NCBI GenBank assembly: GCA_006503535.1
Contig: QYRS01000012.1
Span: forward strand, 558,001 to 622,000
DNA: 64,000 bases
DNA from: Arthrinium phaeospermum
Taxonomy: Eukaryota; Ascomycota; Sordariomycetes; Amphisphaeriales; Apiosporaceae
Reading direction: 5' to 3'
Part shown: one piece after another, positions 24,425-37,111 of the stretch
Layout of the letters: each line of letters starts with the position of its first letter
Position numbering within the stretch: the first letter of the stretch is position 1
Made by a program: the position numbers and the translations under genes
The notes under the pieces: generated by a model
Told to the model about the DNA's origin: nothing
What the model saw: the letters and a program-made list of their open reading frames with translations, nothing else
The model's database searches: none

Positions 24425-27069
24425 TCTTTGCTGGATTCGTTGACCGAGCCGCCGTGGGGTGGTTTATTTTAAATTACCGGAAGGCTGATTTGATGGGATC
24501 GAAGGCCTGGTTCCTATTCACTCGGGGTTACAGGTGGGGTCGTCCTTCGGCAATAAGCTCGACTTGCAGGCCTGCCTCCGACCTAGCGAATGCCGAGCTG
24601 GGGTTTGGTCTCCAACAACTCGGGACTATCTATGTCATCCCCCACCTTTCAAGGTCGGCCTGCATGGGAATGGGCCGAATGAATGCAGGCTTATTGTGTA
24701 CGCAGTATGCAACGTTTCTTCGTCAGCATGAGTAGATGTGAATACACATACCTGTCCGAGCGACATGGACGGGTGCTTGTCGCTCTGTAGCTGGGTATCA
24801 AAGTTGCCAGTACCCCTGCTGCCCCTATTTTGGCACGCGAAAAAGTTTGCCAGTTCCTCCACCATCCATGTCAGATCTTCATTGCATTGGCTTGTCGTAA
24901 GCACACATGTATCCACTCATGGCATATTCAGCGTACAAGATCAACGGCCAACCGAGGTTTGGGGAACCAGAGTTGGGTGCTCTCTCCACGAGTGCCAACG
25001 AATGCTTCCCCATATCGTTGATCCCTGTGACAACGTGTCGCCGTATACTAATACTTATACGAATGAAAAAGATACCTTACATGCTTAGTGTCACATGTGG
25101 GGAACTGGCATGCCCAACGCAGTCTCCGCTGTCTCTTCGTTTTGTGTGCGGAATACACTCACGTGGGCCAGGGATTATACTAAATGGATGGATCCCGTGA
25201 GGTATGAACCGACGGCTAGATCCCGCCCGGGTCCCTTTTTGTTCTTTATTGTCGTCCCGGGAAATTTTGTTCGTTTCTCCGTTTCCCGAATTCCGAATAC
25301 TACATACGATGATGGCAAGGTCCGGGGACGAACATCGGTCCACCTATTTCTTTTTTTTCCTCATCTAATTTCCTTGCCTCTGGAAGCCAGCCGCCTGGAA
25401 CAATGTTACTACCATGGTGGATGACTTTGGACCTTTGCAGCCCACGTCAACGAGAGCTCTCAGATGAACCAGGCTCCGGGAGACTGGCTGTTGGAATGCA
25501 ACCTGTACATAGGACTTCTGCCCCGTATCTCCGGCACGTAGTTCCCCATCTGTCTATTGCTACCAGCACTAAGGTGGGCGGTGGTGATGGGGCAGGTATG
25601 TTATGTACCGTAAATCCACCAAATAATAGGTAGGTGAAAGTCGTAGTAACGAACAAAAATAAAGATCTGGCGATGAACCATAGGTACGTATGTTATCTCG
25701 CAGTTAGTAGAAAGCCATCGATATCGGCCGGGGCGCAAGAACCGAACGAACGCCCCTCTTGAGATCGGGTGAACATGAATGAATGACCGAAAGCTGAGAA
25801 GGAAGCACCCTTTAGTTGGTGTTATGCCTTCTCCTTCTTCTACCCCGGTCACGCATGTGTTTGCGGCTAGTATGAAGTTTGACTGAGATGATCGCGGGTC
25901 TCGTCAAGGGGCGCTCGATGCGTGGGAGGGGCATCAAGGAGGTCGGAAAGAACATAGACTCTTCCGTAGACAGATCCCATGGGGGCTCTTGTTTATCAGA
26001 AAAGACTGGTTGGTTCAGCCCGTCGAACCGCTTCATCAGTTTCCCATCGTCTTTCACCTCGGCCGCGTTCGGACGGGAAGGCGGCGTTGAACGATTCAGG
26101 GGTCGTATCCCACGATGTTTTGGAGAAGATTGGCCCTTCCTAAGGGAGTGCGGGCCAGCTTTAAGTCATCCAAGATGAAATTATTCACCTAGTTGCGTAT
26201 GGATCGGTGAAGTCGTATAAAAACGGTGGTCTGAATACCAAGTCATCAAAGTGAGTTGGACTGATTGCTGAGAAATGAAGCTCAAGTGAGAAATACACCA
26301 TGAATCCAAGTCCGGCGTTTATCGCGTGCTTCGTAAGTTTGTATCTCACTTATAGCTACGCACTGTAAATATGCAAGAAGACTACAGTATGTGCGTAGTG
26401 TAGCGTGTTCTCTTTAAAGTCGCGTCCGCCATCCGCCCCTCCGGGCACCGATTACGTAGAGATGACCTTCGGGGCTGCCAGGACACATCCGTCCAATCGG
26501 ATGAATGCAAAACATGCAATCGCTAATCTGAGCACGCAGAGATTCGACCTCCTACAACTTGATTGCGTCCAAGTCCATGTGGCATTCTGCTATAGCCTGG
26601 AAGAGCTGAAAAGCTGAACAGGTGCTCCGACATCACACTACCCCTTAGGACGCACGCACACTTGCGCGGCTATCATGATGCCGTAACTTTGAAACCAACT
26701 CTGGCATTGGCACAGGCATTTACTTACTGGGTGAAATATACCTCGTCAGTGTGGCTGGAATCGTATATCATGTCGCCCACAGGGGCGCGAGGCCTTGCCC
26801 GCTGTCCATCCCATGCTCTCCATATCAAAGGGCCCGTATCGTTCCTCAATCCCACCATAGGCTTTGTGGACGCCAGCGGAAGCGGCAGGGCGGCGATACG
26901 CCGTCCTCACAGTCACCATCGTGGCTCCACGGAAGATGGGAGAGGCAGTGTGCCACCAATACCAAGCGGCGCACATGAGAAGACTACTACAGCCACTACC
27001 GGCGCCGGCTCTACTGCTACTGCCGCTTCTGACGTTGCAACCGAGAAGCCATCGCCGGAGTAGTCTTTC
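24425..27069. other. Intergenic region
   Basis: Only short open frames without recognisable character are present. No repeat or RNA gene was identified. A poly-T run lies near 25350-25360. Confidence 0.4.
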
Positions 27070-28349
27070 ATGTCTGGCAAACGCGCAACAATCGCAAGGG
27101 GAGACACGCCGTGGCTGTCCGTGTACCGTCGCATCCCACAGGAATAGACCTGGAGTTGCCGAAAGCCACGAATGCTCCAAAGCAGATCCTGCGCGGGATA
27201 GGGAGGATGGTTACACGGTACCCGGTATGGGATGTTTCGTACGACGTGGCTATCATGTTCACCATCGGTAAGTCTTTCAGGGCTTTTCATACATACTGCG
27301 ACGGTCCGGCTGCAGTATCTACGTATCTGACACGACAAGCTCACCAGGATCCGTCATCTGGGTCATCAACGGCTTCTTCGCCTGGCTGCCCCTACAGAGC
27401 CCCTCCTCCGCGTTCGCGGGCGAGACGACCCTGGGCGGCGGGATCACGGCCTTCATCGGCGCCACCGTCTTCGAGGTCGGCTCGGTCCTGCTGATGCTCG
27501 AGGCCGTCAACGAGAACCGCACAGACTGCTTCGGCTGGGCCCTCGAAAAGGAGGCCGCTGCCGCCGAAGAGGAAGAAGAACATGTCGGGAACGAACGGCT
27601 GCGCCTGCGTCCGCACCCGAGTCGCTGCGTGCATCACCATCGCGACAAGCGGTCGTTTCTCTCTTCCAGACTTGCAAAGGACGACGATGACGAAGAAAGG
27701 GGAAGAGGACATGGGAGTGGTGGCCCACATGGAACGAGCTGACGACGCACTATTTGCGCGAGATCGGCTTCCTGGCCTGCCTGTCACAGTTTCTCGGCGC
27801 CACGGTGTTCTGGATCTCGGGCTTCACGGGCCTCCCGCCCATACTCGACGCGCTGTCGACGCCGGCGACCGACGGCGTCTTCTGGCTGCCGCAGGTGGTA
27901 GGCGGCCTGGGCTTCATCGCTTCCGGCTGCCTGTTCATGCTCGAGGTGCAGCCCAGCTGGCACAAGCCCGCCCCGAGGGTGCTGGGCTGGCACATCGGGC
28001 TTTGGAACCTCGTCGGCGCGCTGGGCTTCACGGCCTGCGGCGCCCTTGGTTTCGCGGCCGGGGACGGGGCCGTCGAGTACGCGTCTACGCTGGCTACGTT
28101 TATCGGCAGCTGGGCATTCTTGGTACGTTTTGCTCGTTATGGTGGCCTTTTCACTTCCTACCTATCTAAGGGGTTCCGGGTTTTTACGCAGTTTATCTCG
28201 CGCTCTGCTACTGCTTCAAGACTCGAAGATATCGAATTCATTACTACTGACTAACTATCTGTTAGATTGGAAGTGTCATCCAGTGGTACGAAAGCCTGGA
28301 TAAGTATCCCGTAGTGCTGAGAAAGTCGACGTCGACTACGGATACGTAG
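27070..28349 (+). CDS. YrhK-domain-like integral membrane protein, start uncertain
   Basis: A conserved ascomycete membrane protein with two similar halves. Coding starts by about 27111; exon 1 (YPVWDVSYDVAIMFTIG) ends at 27267, intron 27268-27347. The next exon (SVIWVINGFFAWLP, then GGITAFIGATVFEVGSVLLMLEAVN) runs on through an acidic linker to the second half (REIGFLACLSQFLGATVFWI, LPQVVGGLGFIASGCLFMLEV), then an intron 28123-28265 and a last exon IGSVIQWYESLDKYPV to the stop at 28347-28349. About six hydrophobic segments are visible. The two halves join only if one base is restored near 27697-27703 (A run in GAAGAAAGGGG), giving TWEWWPTWNEL. No ATG lies in the first frame: there is a GTG at 27111, and the ATG at 27070 is one frame off. 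The function is unknown. Confidence 0.72.
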
Positions 28350-29687
28350 GTGTCTAATCCTGTTGTCTGGAATCAAGGAGGCTTGAATACGAAACAAGAC
28401 TTGACTCATTCAATTTACGTTGCAGAGACTTGGACACTCCGCATTCTCTAACGATTGACGTTGTTTTGTTAGCTCTAGCAGTACGTCACGTTATTTATCT
28501 GTTGAGCTGGTATAGCTTTTAGGATCTTCAAGCGACCTTCTTAATTCACAAGTCATACTACGTATATTGAAATGGTTACTCTTTGATAACCTCTTACTGA
28601 AGCCTAGGACGTATGGCTGCCCCCTTTTCCGAGTCGGATTTGCATGCCCCTGGACCTGGGTCACTATGCACTGGCTGCTGATCAGGTCCCACGAGCTATC
28701 ATGCCATAATAACGGGACTTCCTGGAACTTTTACGGCCTCACAAGCAGCAATAGCAGCAATTAGAAGAACGGTGGTAGCGATTGCCGGTGCGGCTGGATC
28801 AATGTTTCACCTCCCGCGAGCCGGACGCTGCTCATCTCTTGCCCACGAACACTCGTTCCACCGTTCCGTCTAGTCCGCAGGTTTGAAGTTACAGACTCGG
28901 TATGATGGTGTCAGTTCATCCATTGTCACGTCTTACGTCTTACTTAGGATGAGGAAACCAGCGCTGCCGTGAACGAGTCTTGCTCTACTGGGAGCTGCCG
29001 GACCCGCGCGCCGCGACGTGAATCACGTCGTGACTCGGAATTTGTCAAGCTGTGGACCGATTCATCCGGTGTGCCATTTTTTCCACCGTCCGGGCATGCT
29101 TGCCGTGGGAATTGACCTGACACACTCGCATCTATTTGACCTGTCTCGTCTATCTCTTGCAAGCCCATGAGGGTCGTTATTATCAGAAATGAGAGAGACC
29201 CTCTAATGTAATGGGATTGCACCATCATAGGATGCAAAGCGCAGGGCTAGCCAGGCGATCCGAGAACAGGACGCAAGGGCCGACCGACCGATTGATTTGA
29301 TTCACTTTGTGCAATTGATCGTCAGGAACGCCCGGCCTGAGCAGAGACAAGAAACACGGCTGTCCTGGCCGCGGTCCAACCCTCGCGGGCCCCCGGACCA
29401 TGCAGCCAACATACATGGCCACTTTGCCATGTGTGCGGTGGGAACAAAAGGGACACACACCCACACACCCCACACATCGGGCAAACAATGGGTGCCCCGA
29501 CTTTTCTTAAATTGATCGTTGGGGATCAGATCAGACGATTCTAGCCCTCACCAATACTCGGTCACCTTGCGTTATCACACTGAACCGTCGTCTCAGTCCG
29601 CTTACGGGGGCGACGGGAAGACACGGGATGGTGGATGAATAGAGGAGCAAGTGCAGCCGATACCCGTAGTCTGTTGGTTCGTTCATA

Positions 29688-29710
29688 TTCTTTCTTTCTT
29701 TCTTTCTTTC
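29688..29710. repeat. TTTC tetranucleotide microsatellite
   Basis: Nearly six copies of TTTC in non-coding DNA. Confidence 0.85.
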
Positions 29711-30518
29711 AGCTGTCTGGGTTACATGGTTTGCCCAACGTCATGTCATGGACTGGGATGACTGGGACGATATTGCGGTGGTGGATTACAAGTTTGCTGG
29801 CTCCTCACTTCACCACGATTTAGTTCCGGCGCCTCCTTGCCTGGCCTATGTAATGAGCGCCCCGACAGACCGCGTGGTTTACGAGGCGTCCTTATGTTTG
29901 CTTGCTTGCTCGCTACCTGCATGCATGGGTGGCGGTCCCAGAAAGCTGGGAACACCCCCGGTCCAACAACAACCAACCAACAGGCTAATATGATATATCG
30001 AGATTACTGAGGGTTTACCTAAGCATCCTTGAAAAGGAGGTGAGGAGGACAGAGAAAGAAAGAGGGAGGGAGGGACGGAGGGCACACGGGATCATGCAAG
30101 GGAGGGGGAGAAAGTAACCTCGAAATCCACGGCCTGCATTAAGCATATTGAAGCTGCACGGGCTGTGTCTCGGACATCTCGCGAAGGATGTGGGAGCTGA
30201 AGCTGGAAACTGATCTGACTGATCGCTCTGAGACCTCTCTAGCAGCACCGTTTCCGGTCAAATACCTAATCGCGTGAGCAGCCGTTAAGTGACACCCTTT
30301 ATTGCTTCCATGATGTGATATCATCAATAATAAACCTGGCACCTCGCGACAACAGCCAGGATAGGCAATCTCCAAGGGCCAGCATCGTGAAGCTGAGCTG
30401 GATGCAAATTTACCTACATGGCCTAGCATAGCAAATTACGTGCTCATTGATTTCAAGTCTGTCTTTCGTAACATCTATCAAACCTGCATGTGCATGCAGT
30501 AAGAACATAATCTGTAGC

Positions 30519-30676
30519 AAATGATTGCTTTTCTTTTCATTGCATATTACGGAGTATATAGTACACATAGTATAACTCGATTGCTTTTTCTCCTCGTATT
30601 TCTTCTTCGCCCTAACTCAGGTCTCGCTCAGGGACGGCCCGGACGGAGACACGCACCGTGCTCTGCGACATCGGTG
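30519..30676 (+). repeat. Direct repeat, copy 1 (158 bp)
   Basis: Almost identical to 30707-30865, differing by one inserted base (CACATAGTAT versus CACATATGTAT). The unit begins AAATGATTGCTTTTC, contains ATTACGGAGTATATAG, and ends GCGACATCGGTG. A 30-bp spacer separates the copies. No ORF, terminal inverted repeat or transposase is visible; recent segmental duplication is the simplest reading. A separate inverted repeat CTGCATGTGCATGCAG lies just upstream at 30484-30499. Confidence 0.9.
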
Positions 30677-30706
30677 TTATATTAGGAACAGGTGGATGCA
30701 CGAGCT

Positions 30707-30865
30707 AAATGATTGCTTTTCTTTTCATTGCATATTACGGAGTATATAGTACACATATGTATAACTCGATTGCTTTTTCTCCTCGTATTTCTTCTTCGCC
30801 CTAACTCAGGTCTCGCTCAGGGACGGCCCGGACGGAGACACGCACCGTGCTCTGCGACATCGGTG
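30707..30865 (+). repeat. Direct repeat, copy 2 (159 bp)
   Basis: Second copy of the unit at 30519-30676, same orientation, about 99 percent identical by eye. It is followed by GATCACCAATCTGCC, which differs from the sequence after copy 1, so the repeat boundary is sharp. Confidence 0.9.
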
Positions 30866-33800
30866 GATCACCAATCTGCCTCGCCGGCCTGGGAGCAAGC
30901 ACATCAAGTACATGTCTGCAGGTGGTGTTGGCCCCGGCGCAATCCGACGAATCGAAGGGCACCGTCCGCCGCATTGGGTAAGGAGGAGTTGAGTGAGCTC
31001 TCTTTAGATTAATGACTTCTGTTGGACATTGATTTGACTCAATTACCTCTCGCCGCAGTTGGCCTCGAGTTGGTTACATAACGCCTCCAGGGAAAAGACG
31101 ACGGCGCAGCACACTGGGCAGGGAACAAAACTGGAAATCGGAGTATATGAAATCATTAGGCCGAGCGCTTCGAGGAATACCTAGAATTACGACCAGACTA
31201 CTGGGTGGCGGCCCCCCAGTGAAGATTGTTAGTACTTAGGACCAGATTTACATATTGGTCCTGGCTGGGCGCCTATTAGGTCCTGACGGGCCGCCACGGC
31301 ACGGTTGGATAGTGTGTAGATGGCCCTTTGAATCGCTCCTGTCTGGCGTTGATTTAGTCTCGTAACAGAGCAAACTGCCGCCGTTCCATCTAGATCGAGC
31401 CAGCCACAAAACACCTCCGAAGAGGGCCAGATTTCCTTTTCCCCTTGCTGTTTTGGGAATACCTTACGTTTTTCACGATCGATAGCTAGTTGACTAAGAG
31501 AGAAACTTGTCGAAGCAAACACAAGCCAGCCAACGAGACCGGTTCTGTTTCTCAGGCTAATGACCTTGTTTCGCTATCTTCAACAGTGTTTTTTTTTTTA
31601 ACTATGGATGTGATTTGGCTGCAGCTTTTTAAGCACCATTGAATCTGATAGCAGCTCGTTGCAGCGGGGAAGCGGGTGAGCGCGCCGCCGCTCGACCTGA
31701 TCAGCCAAAAATCCGGTAATCAACCCAGGCCGCCTGCATGTTTCGTTTTCCTGATGAGTGTGGGCGGCCGTGCTCCCTAATGTTGGGGTAAAGTGGGATA
31801 TCGAAAACCCAACGTGCAGCAACAGCTGGGCTCACCAATCAATCAATCTCTCGACAGGCGGACGGACGGCGAAGACACGTGAAGACGCGCGCACAGAAGG
31901 ACGTTTGAATCCAGAACAAGTTGAATCTTGGGACGGCGTGATCCCGATGGCACCGTCTCGTAACCGGTCTCGCGCTGTCGCGCTGATTCTCGCTGATAGG
32001 GGCCATCTGATGCAACCTTGGACGAATCCCAAATACACCAACATTGGCCTTACCAGGTTGTATTAGGCCGGCGGTGCGTTATTTCCCTTTGCGGGTTGCA
32101 AGGCGGCGTATCTCTTCTTCTTCTTTGTTTCCTGGTTTCTCGTCGCCCTCTGCCATGCACTTTGTTGCATGCTGGAGATTTCCTACTTAGAATTGGGCTT
32201 AGATCCATCGGGTTACGAAAGGCTTGACCCTAATCGAGACGGAGGGACGGGAATGAATAGGATTGGTGTGAAGGTTAGAAAGCCCGATGCTGGGAAGTTG
32301 AGCCACACAGCACCCGGGATGTTGTCCCGCTGTTGGTTGCGCTGCGACAGACCCTTGGCCCCCCAAACTGTGACCAGGCCTCAATCTCGTCACAACCCAT
32401 CGTCGAAAGGGGGTATTGGTCCGAAGCGTTGCTATTTGGTAGCGAATTGACAGATTCAGGACAAGCACACCAAGCACGCCGCTGACTAAAAGCCACAAGT
32501 TGGCATGGCGTTTCTGTTTTATTTTTGTGTGAGGGCTGTTTTTGATCTGATTTGCTGGCAAAACCTGTGGTCAAATAAAAGCTCATCCAGCGTCGGTGTT
32601 GATCAGGATCCGGTGATAAAACACCATGTGGCAAAGGTGGCCCTGAAGGCTGGCCTCTGGTCTCTGGAGGGCCAATTGAGAGGGCAATAATGTTCCTATT
32701 CGCCTACCAGACTTGGGCGTGGAAGGTACGGATTGATGAGGCAGATTTGATTTAATGTGATGGGACGAGAATTGTACAATTGAACTCCATTATCCCATCC
32801 AGTCGAGCCAGTCTCGGGTAGGGCCCACTGGCCAGAGCTAACCTTATTGCTCTGATTTCTTTTTAGACCTGCCAACTCGATGCTTGCAGCCGATGCGCAG
32901 CGCCTGCAAGGTTCATGGGCTGTCACAGTGGGCCACGACGGGGGAGGGGGCAGCTCCATGTTGTGTGGATTGTCCGTCTTCCGGATATTGACAGTTGACT
33001 CGAGAGGGGAGGTTTCCCGTCGGCACGTGGGTTAATACCTGTCCTATGAGTGCATGCGGTGCAGGTACATCGGATTTAATACCGATGAAGACTTTTGTTC
33101 GATTTATGCCTCGAGGGAGGACGGCGAGAGAGATACGTCAACCGCCTCGCCAGAACGACTTGACTTGACTGGCTTGCGGCGCGGCCTGGCTGCGCATCCC
33201 GGGGGGTCTTTGCCCCTCTTCTCTTATTGATTATTCGAAGAGACGGGACGGAGTAGATTGCGTCTCCGTGCGTGCATGCCAATGACTTCAATATGAAGTG
33301 TTTTTATTGCTTAGATGCCATTATCAATATCAAATAGCATTGAAGTTGTATCGCTCCAAGGTTCACGGGCACCGCCAAATTCTTTTTTAGTGGCGTTCCC
33401 GAAGAGGCTGTTGGGCGTAATTATGAGCCCATCTTAAGGTCCAGGGACAGTTGAGCCGCGCACGGCGTTGGGTAGGCTATATCTCCCTGACCTATTTGTA
33501 GATTGATACACACGTGTCTCGTGTTATCGACGGAGAGGTCTTCCACGAGCTGACCGGCCGCGAAGGTGAACGCCTCGAAGTCCAAAGCCAGCCATGCCCA
33601 CCGCCTTTGGAGGAGGGTGTGACCGACGCGCACGCCGCCCACTTGCTAATTTCCAAACACAACTTACATCGCCCAAGTTCGTTTGAGGTTGACCATCCCG
33701 CACAACACTGGGCCAATTTAGTGCCTGCATATCCTGCCCTGCTAGGTGCATACTTGTGTTTTGTCAAATTATGTACCTCCTTATCTGAACCGATGTGTTA

Positions 33801-36800
33801 CGGAGACGGAGCTCGTACAGCCAAATGAAAGTATGGATGCCCAGTGCTTTGCCGTATTCCTACCCGATTTACCTGTTGCCGACAATCACTGCATATCACA
33901 GCTGAATGCTGATGCTTTGGTCACAAATATCACACAGAGGCATGCGTACTGACGCGGCCGATTCGAAGTACATTCATTCGTCGTGTGGGCTCCACGATGG
34001 ATGGATGTTCGTGCCAATGCAAGATGGTTGCAGGGGGTGCAAGCCCAAAATGGCAAGCAGCAGAGAGTGGAACCTTGCTTTGCACTGACGGACCGGGGGG
34101 CTTTTAGGGCCTTCTCCTCATTCAAGCCAATACATCAGCGCTCGAGAAATTGCGCTCTGTAATGGACCCGGAATCCTATTCGACGTCACCTGAAAAGCCT
34201 CATTCGCATTGGGCCTAGCCGTTAGCACATGGGAGGTGATTCCTCGCAACACTAGCCTATGGAACATGGCGAGGGAAGATTGTAACGCTGCGGTGCGGCC
34301 GAACGATATGCGGCACACATATCACACGCGCAGTCTGCTTCACTGGCCGAATCGAATCGAACCGTTCGTGGCATCTTCTCTTCTTCCAGCAGAGCACTTG
34401 GTTGGTCGTGACCAGTGGAGGCGGGATAGCAGGTCCCTGAGTCGTGCTTGCATGCAGGAGGCATCAATTGGCTGTGAGCACTTTAGGCCCGAGTCTGCAG
34501 GACCATTAGTATCGCAGTCATGAGGAGGTGCTCCTCTCCGGTAAAGTCCGTCGATTCGAAGAGAGAAAAACTATACATCGGCTCACTATTCAGTAATAGG
34601 TTTGATAGCAGCCTCGTCTCCTTTTTTCTTGCGAGCAATCACCTGTTAATTCCAGGGTCCTATTAGTGAAACCCCTGGCTCTCGGTAAGTTGGTACTTGC
34701 TTACCACTTGCTTACCCGCCGCTCTGGGAGCACCCTACCCCTGACGATTCCTTTAGCTCTTTTCCACTCTCAGGCTGGGCCAGAGCCCACCAGGCCCGAA
34801 AGGGACAAGGCTCGTTGGGAAATTCAGAGACTCACAGCTCAGAGACAACGACGTTGCAGCGCCACGGGGGTCTTCATTTCAACGAGGAAGCCAAGGTCTC
34901 ACAGCTCTGTAGGTTAGGCAGTCTTTGGCGGCATTCTAATTCGATGCAGGCACTACCACAACCTACATCTCCAAGTACATGCATGTATGATTGATTGATG
35001 CAGAAAACAACAAAAGAGAGTTGCATACCAATTGTTTGTACATGCCCCCGAGGTCTGCCCCGAGACCTTAATACGGCATTAGAGTGACAATTTAAAGTAC
35101 GGGAGGCAGGCAAAGAACAAGGCACTACATGGTGACTCGACTTGACTTGACTTGACCTGCCTTGCCTTGATTCTGCCCTGATTCTGCCCCGAAGAAAACC
35201 CCAAGTCGGTCTCGCCCACGCCCACTTCTTTCAGTCGCATTCAATTTATGTATCGATCGCAAGCGAACTCCGCGCTCTGATCTCGTCGCGGCACCCACAC
35301 CACCAAGCAGCCAAGCTATCCATTGCGTCCTGCAGGCCGCATACTAGGTACTACTGCAATGACCAGTGGCCTGCACATCAACCAGGTATCCAAGGCATCC
35401 TTGTCCACCCCGGCATTTCAACCGAGAATCCATCACTAGGATCGACTGCTAGCACCTTGGAGCAGCCCTCACACCCTCACAGCTTGGGCAGCAGCAGTAG
35501 TAGGTTCAGTGCATCCCGGGAGACCTGGAGTACATACCACTATTCATCACGCTTATGTACGGGATGCACTTACTTGCTGCTGCAGTAGTACTCGCCCACT
35601 GATGCGTACAATACCCGCATCTCTACCTATCTCTTCGCCGCAGATTCCACTACAAGTACTGCTTGGGTCTCTTGAGCGGACGGCTATCTGGAGTGGGCAA
35701 AGGAGTGGATATTATCATTACAACTAGCGCGCACTCTTCCTTCTAGGTCCCTTGCTTGCTGTAGGAAGAAGCTCTCTCCACGAGTCCCATCATCTTTTCT
35801 TTTCTTGCTACGTTTCACAGGCCTAGTACTCTGTAGTAGCTCTGCCATTGGGAAGCTCTTGTCGACCGTGCTTGCGCAAGTCTCTCCCTGGGTGCTGTGC
35901 CATGTACGACTGCTTTTCGACTGCCGACTTGTTTCGTCGTGGATGAAACCTTCTTGCGCAACCCTTCGTTGGGCCAGGCACCTCAATTACCCATCTACAC
36001 ACCAGGATCGCCCGCACGCGCACACGCTCACAGACTCCAATCCGCCAGGGCCCTATCGACGTTGAGCTGATTCAGTCGAATTCGATCGTTGGGGTTTCGC
36101 AATCGCAAAGGCGCTTACATTTACGTCCCTCCGTTGCTGAAGAGGCTGGCAAAGTAAACTGCGAAACGTAGGTCTTAGACGGGTAACTGAGGGTGCCTGA
36201 GTTGTCTCAACTCTATGTCCCTTTTGCTTGCGATCAATCTACTGCCCGGACGCTCAGACGAACCGACTGACCAGAGTGCCATTGTAGATTGCGCGCCAAC
36301 GTTCTCCCTCAGTCTCGCCGGTTCTCGCTGGCGACTCACACTTATATCTAGTCAACCCCACATGCCATTGCATTTGGCCGTATTCGAGTCCTTGCCAGCA
36401 GAATCTCGGGTTTGAAATCGGTCACCGTTATCTGGAAACGTCGAGCTCTGGAGCATAAAACGACCGTCCTTGAACCGGACCACGCCAACCCAACCCAACA
36501 ACAGCTGTTGCGCCAGAAACCGAAACACTAGACGACAATTCTGGAAGAAGTCCCGAGCCACAACCGTTGTTAGCTTCAAAAGAAAACCGTAAGTTTTTTT
36601 TTCTTCTTACTCGAGATCTTCGTCACATATGGGATGGGATATGCTGCTATAGTTGGCGGTATCTGCACTTTCTGGGGGCAGTCTTGCGTGGTTGGCCCCT
36701 ACCTCCGCGTGCCTGGTCATTGGCAATAAACATTCCCTTTCTAAAATTCCGATTACCCATTTCAATGCTGTCAACAACACTAAAAAATGGCCCCTGTGCG

Positions 36801-37111
36801 TTGTGTGGGATCTACGAGTGCCGATACGACGATTGAGACGCATTAATGCTAATACTGGGGACAGTTGAATTATAAGCCGGGGGCAGTGCATGTGTCAACG
36901 GTTTTAGGCCAACTCCACTGAGGAAGGAGCATTGCAATACAATATTGTGACGTGCTCGGATCCATTTCTGAGAAAAGACGAGCTATTCAACGAAATCATT
37001 GCGATTGGGTAGGTTATATGGTGCCTTCGACCCCTATGCACTTGGGTGCTCAGGAGCTTCTTGATCAGACTCTAGCAGAGTGACACAAGGTCATTCGCAC
37101 CAGGAGAGATC

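Larger units (their letters stand above)
28350..37111. other. 8.7-kb gene-poor region
   Basis: No gene is supported on either strand. It contains a TTTC microsatellite at 29688-29710, a 158-bp direct duplication (30519-30676 and 30707-30865), a GACTT slippage run near 35134-35165, a perfect 12-bp palindrome TACATGCATGTA at 34976-34987, and probably the promoter and leader of the ApsA-like gene over the last 1-2 kb. Confidence 0.45.
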
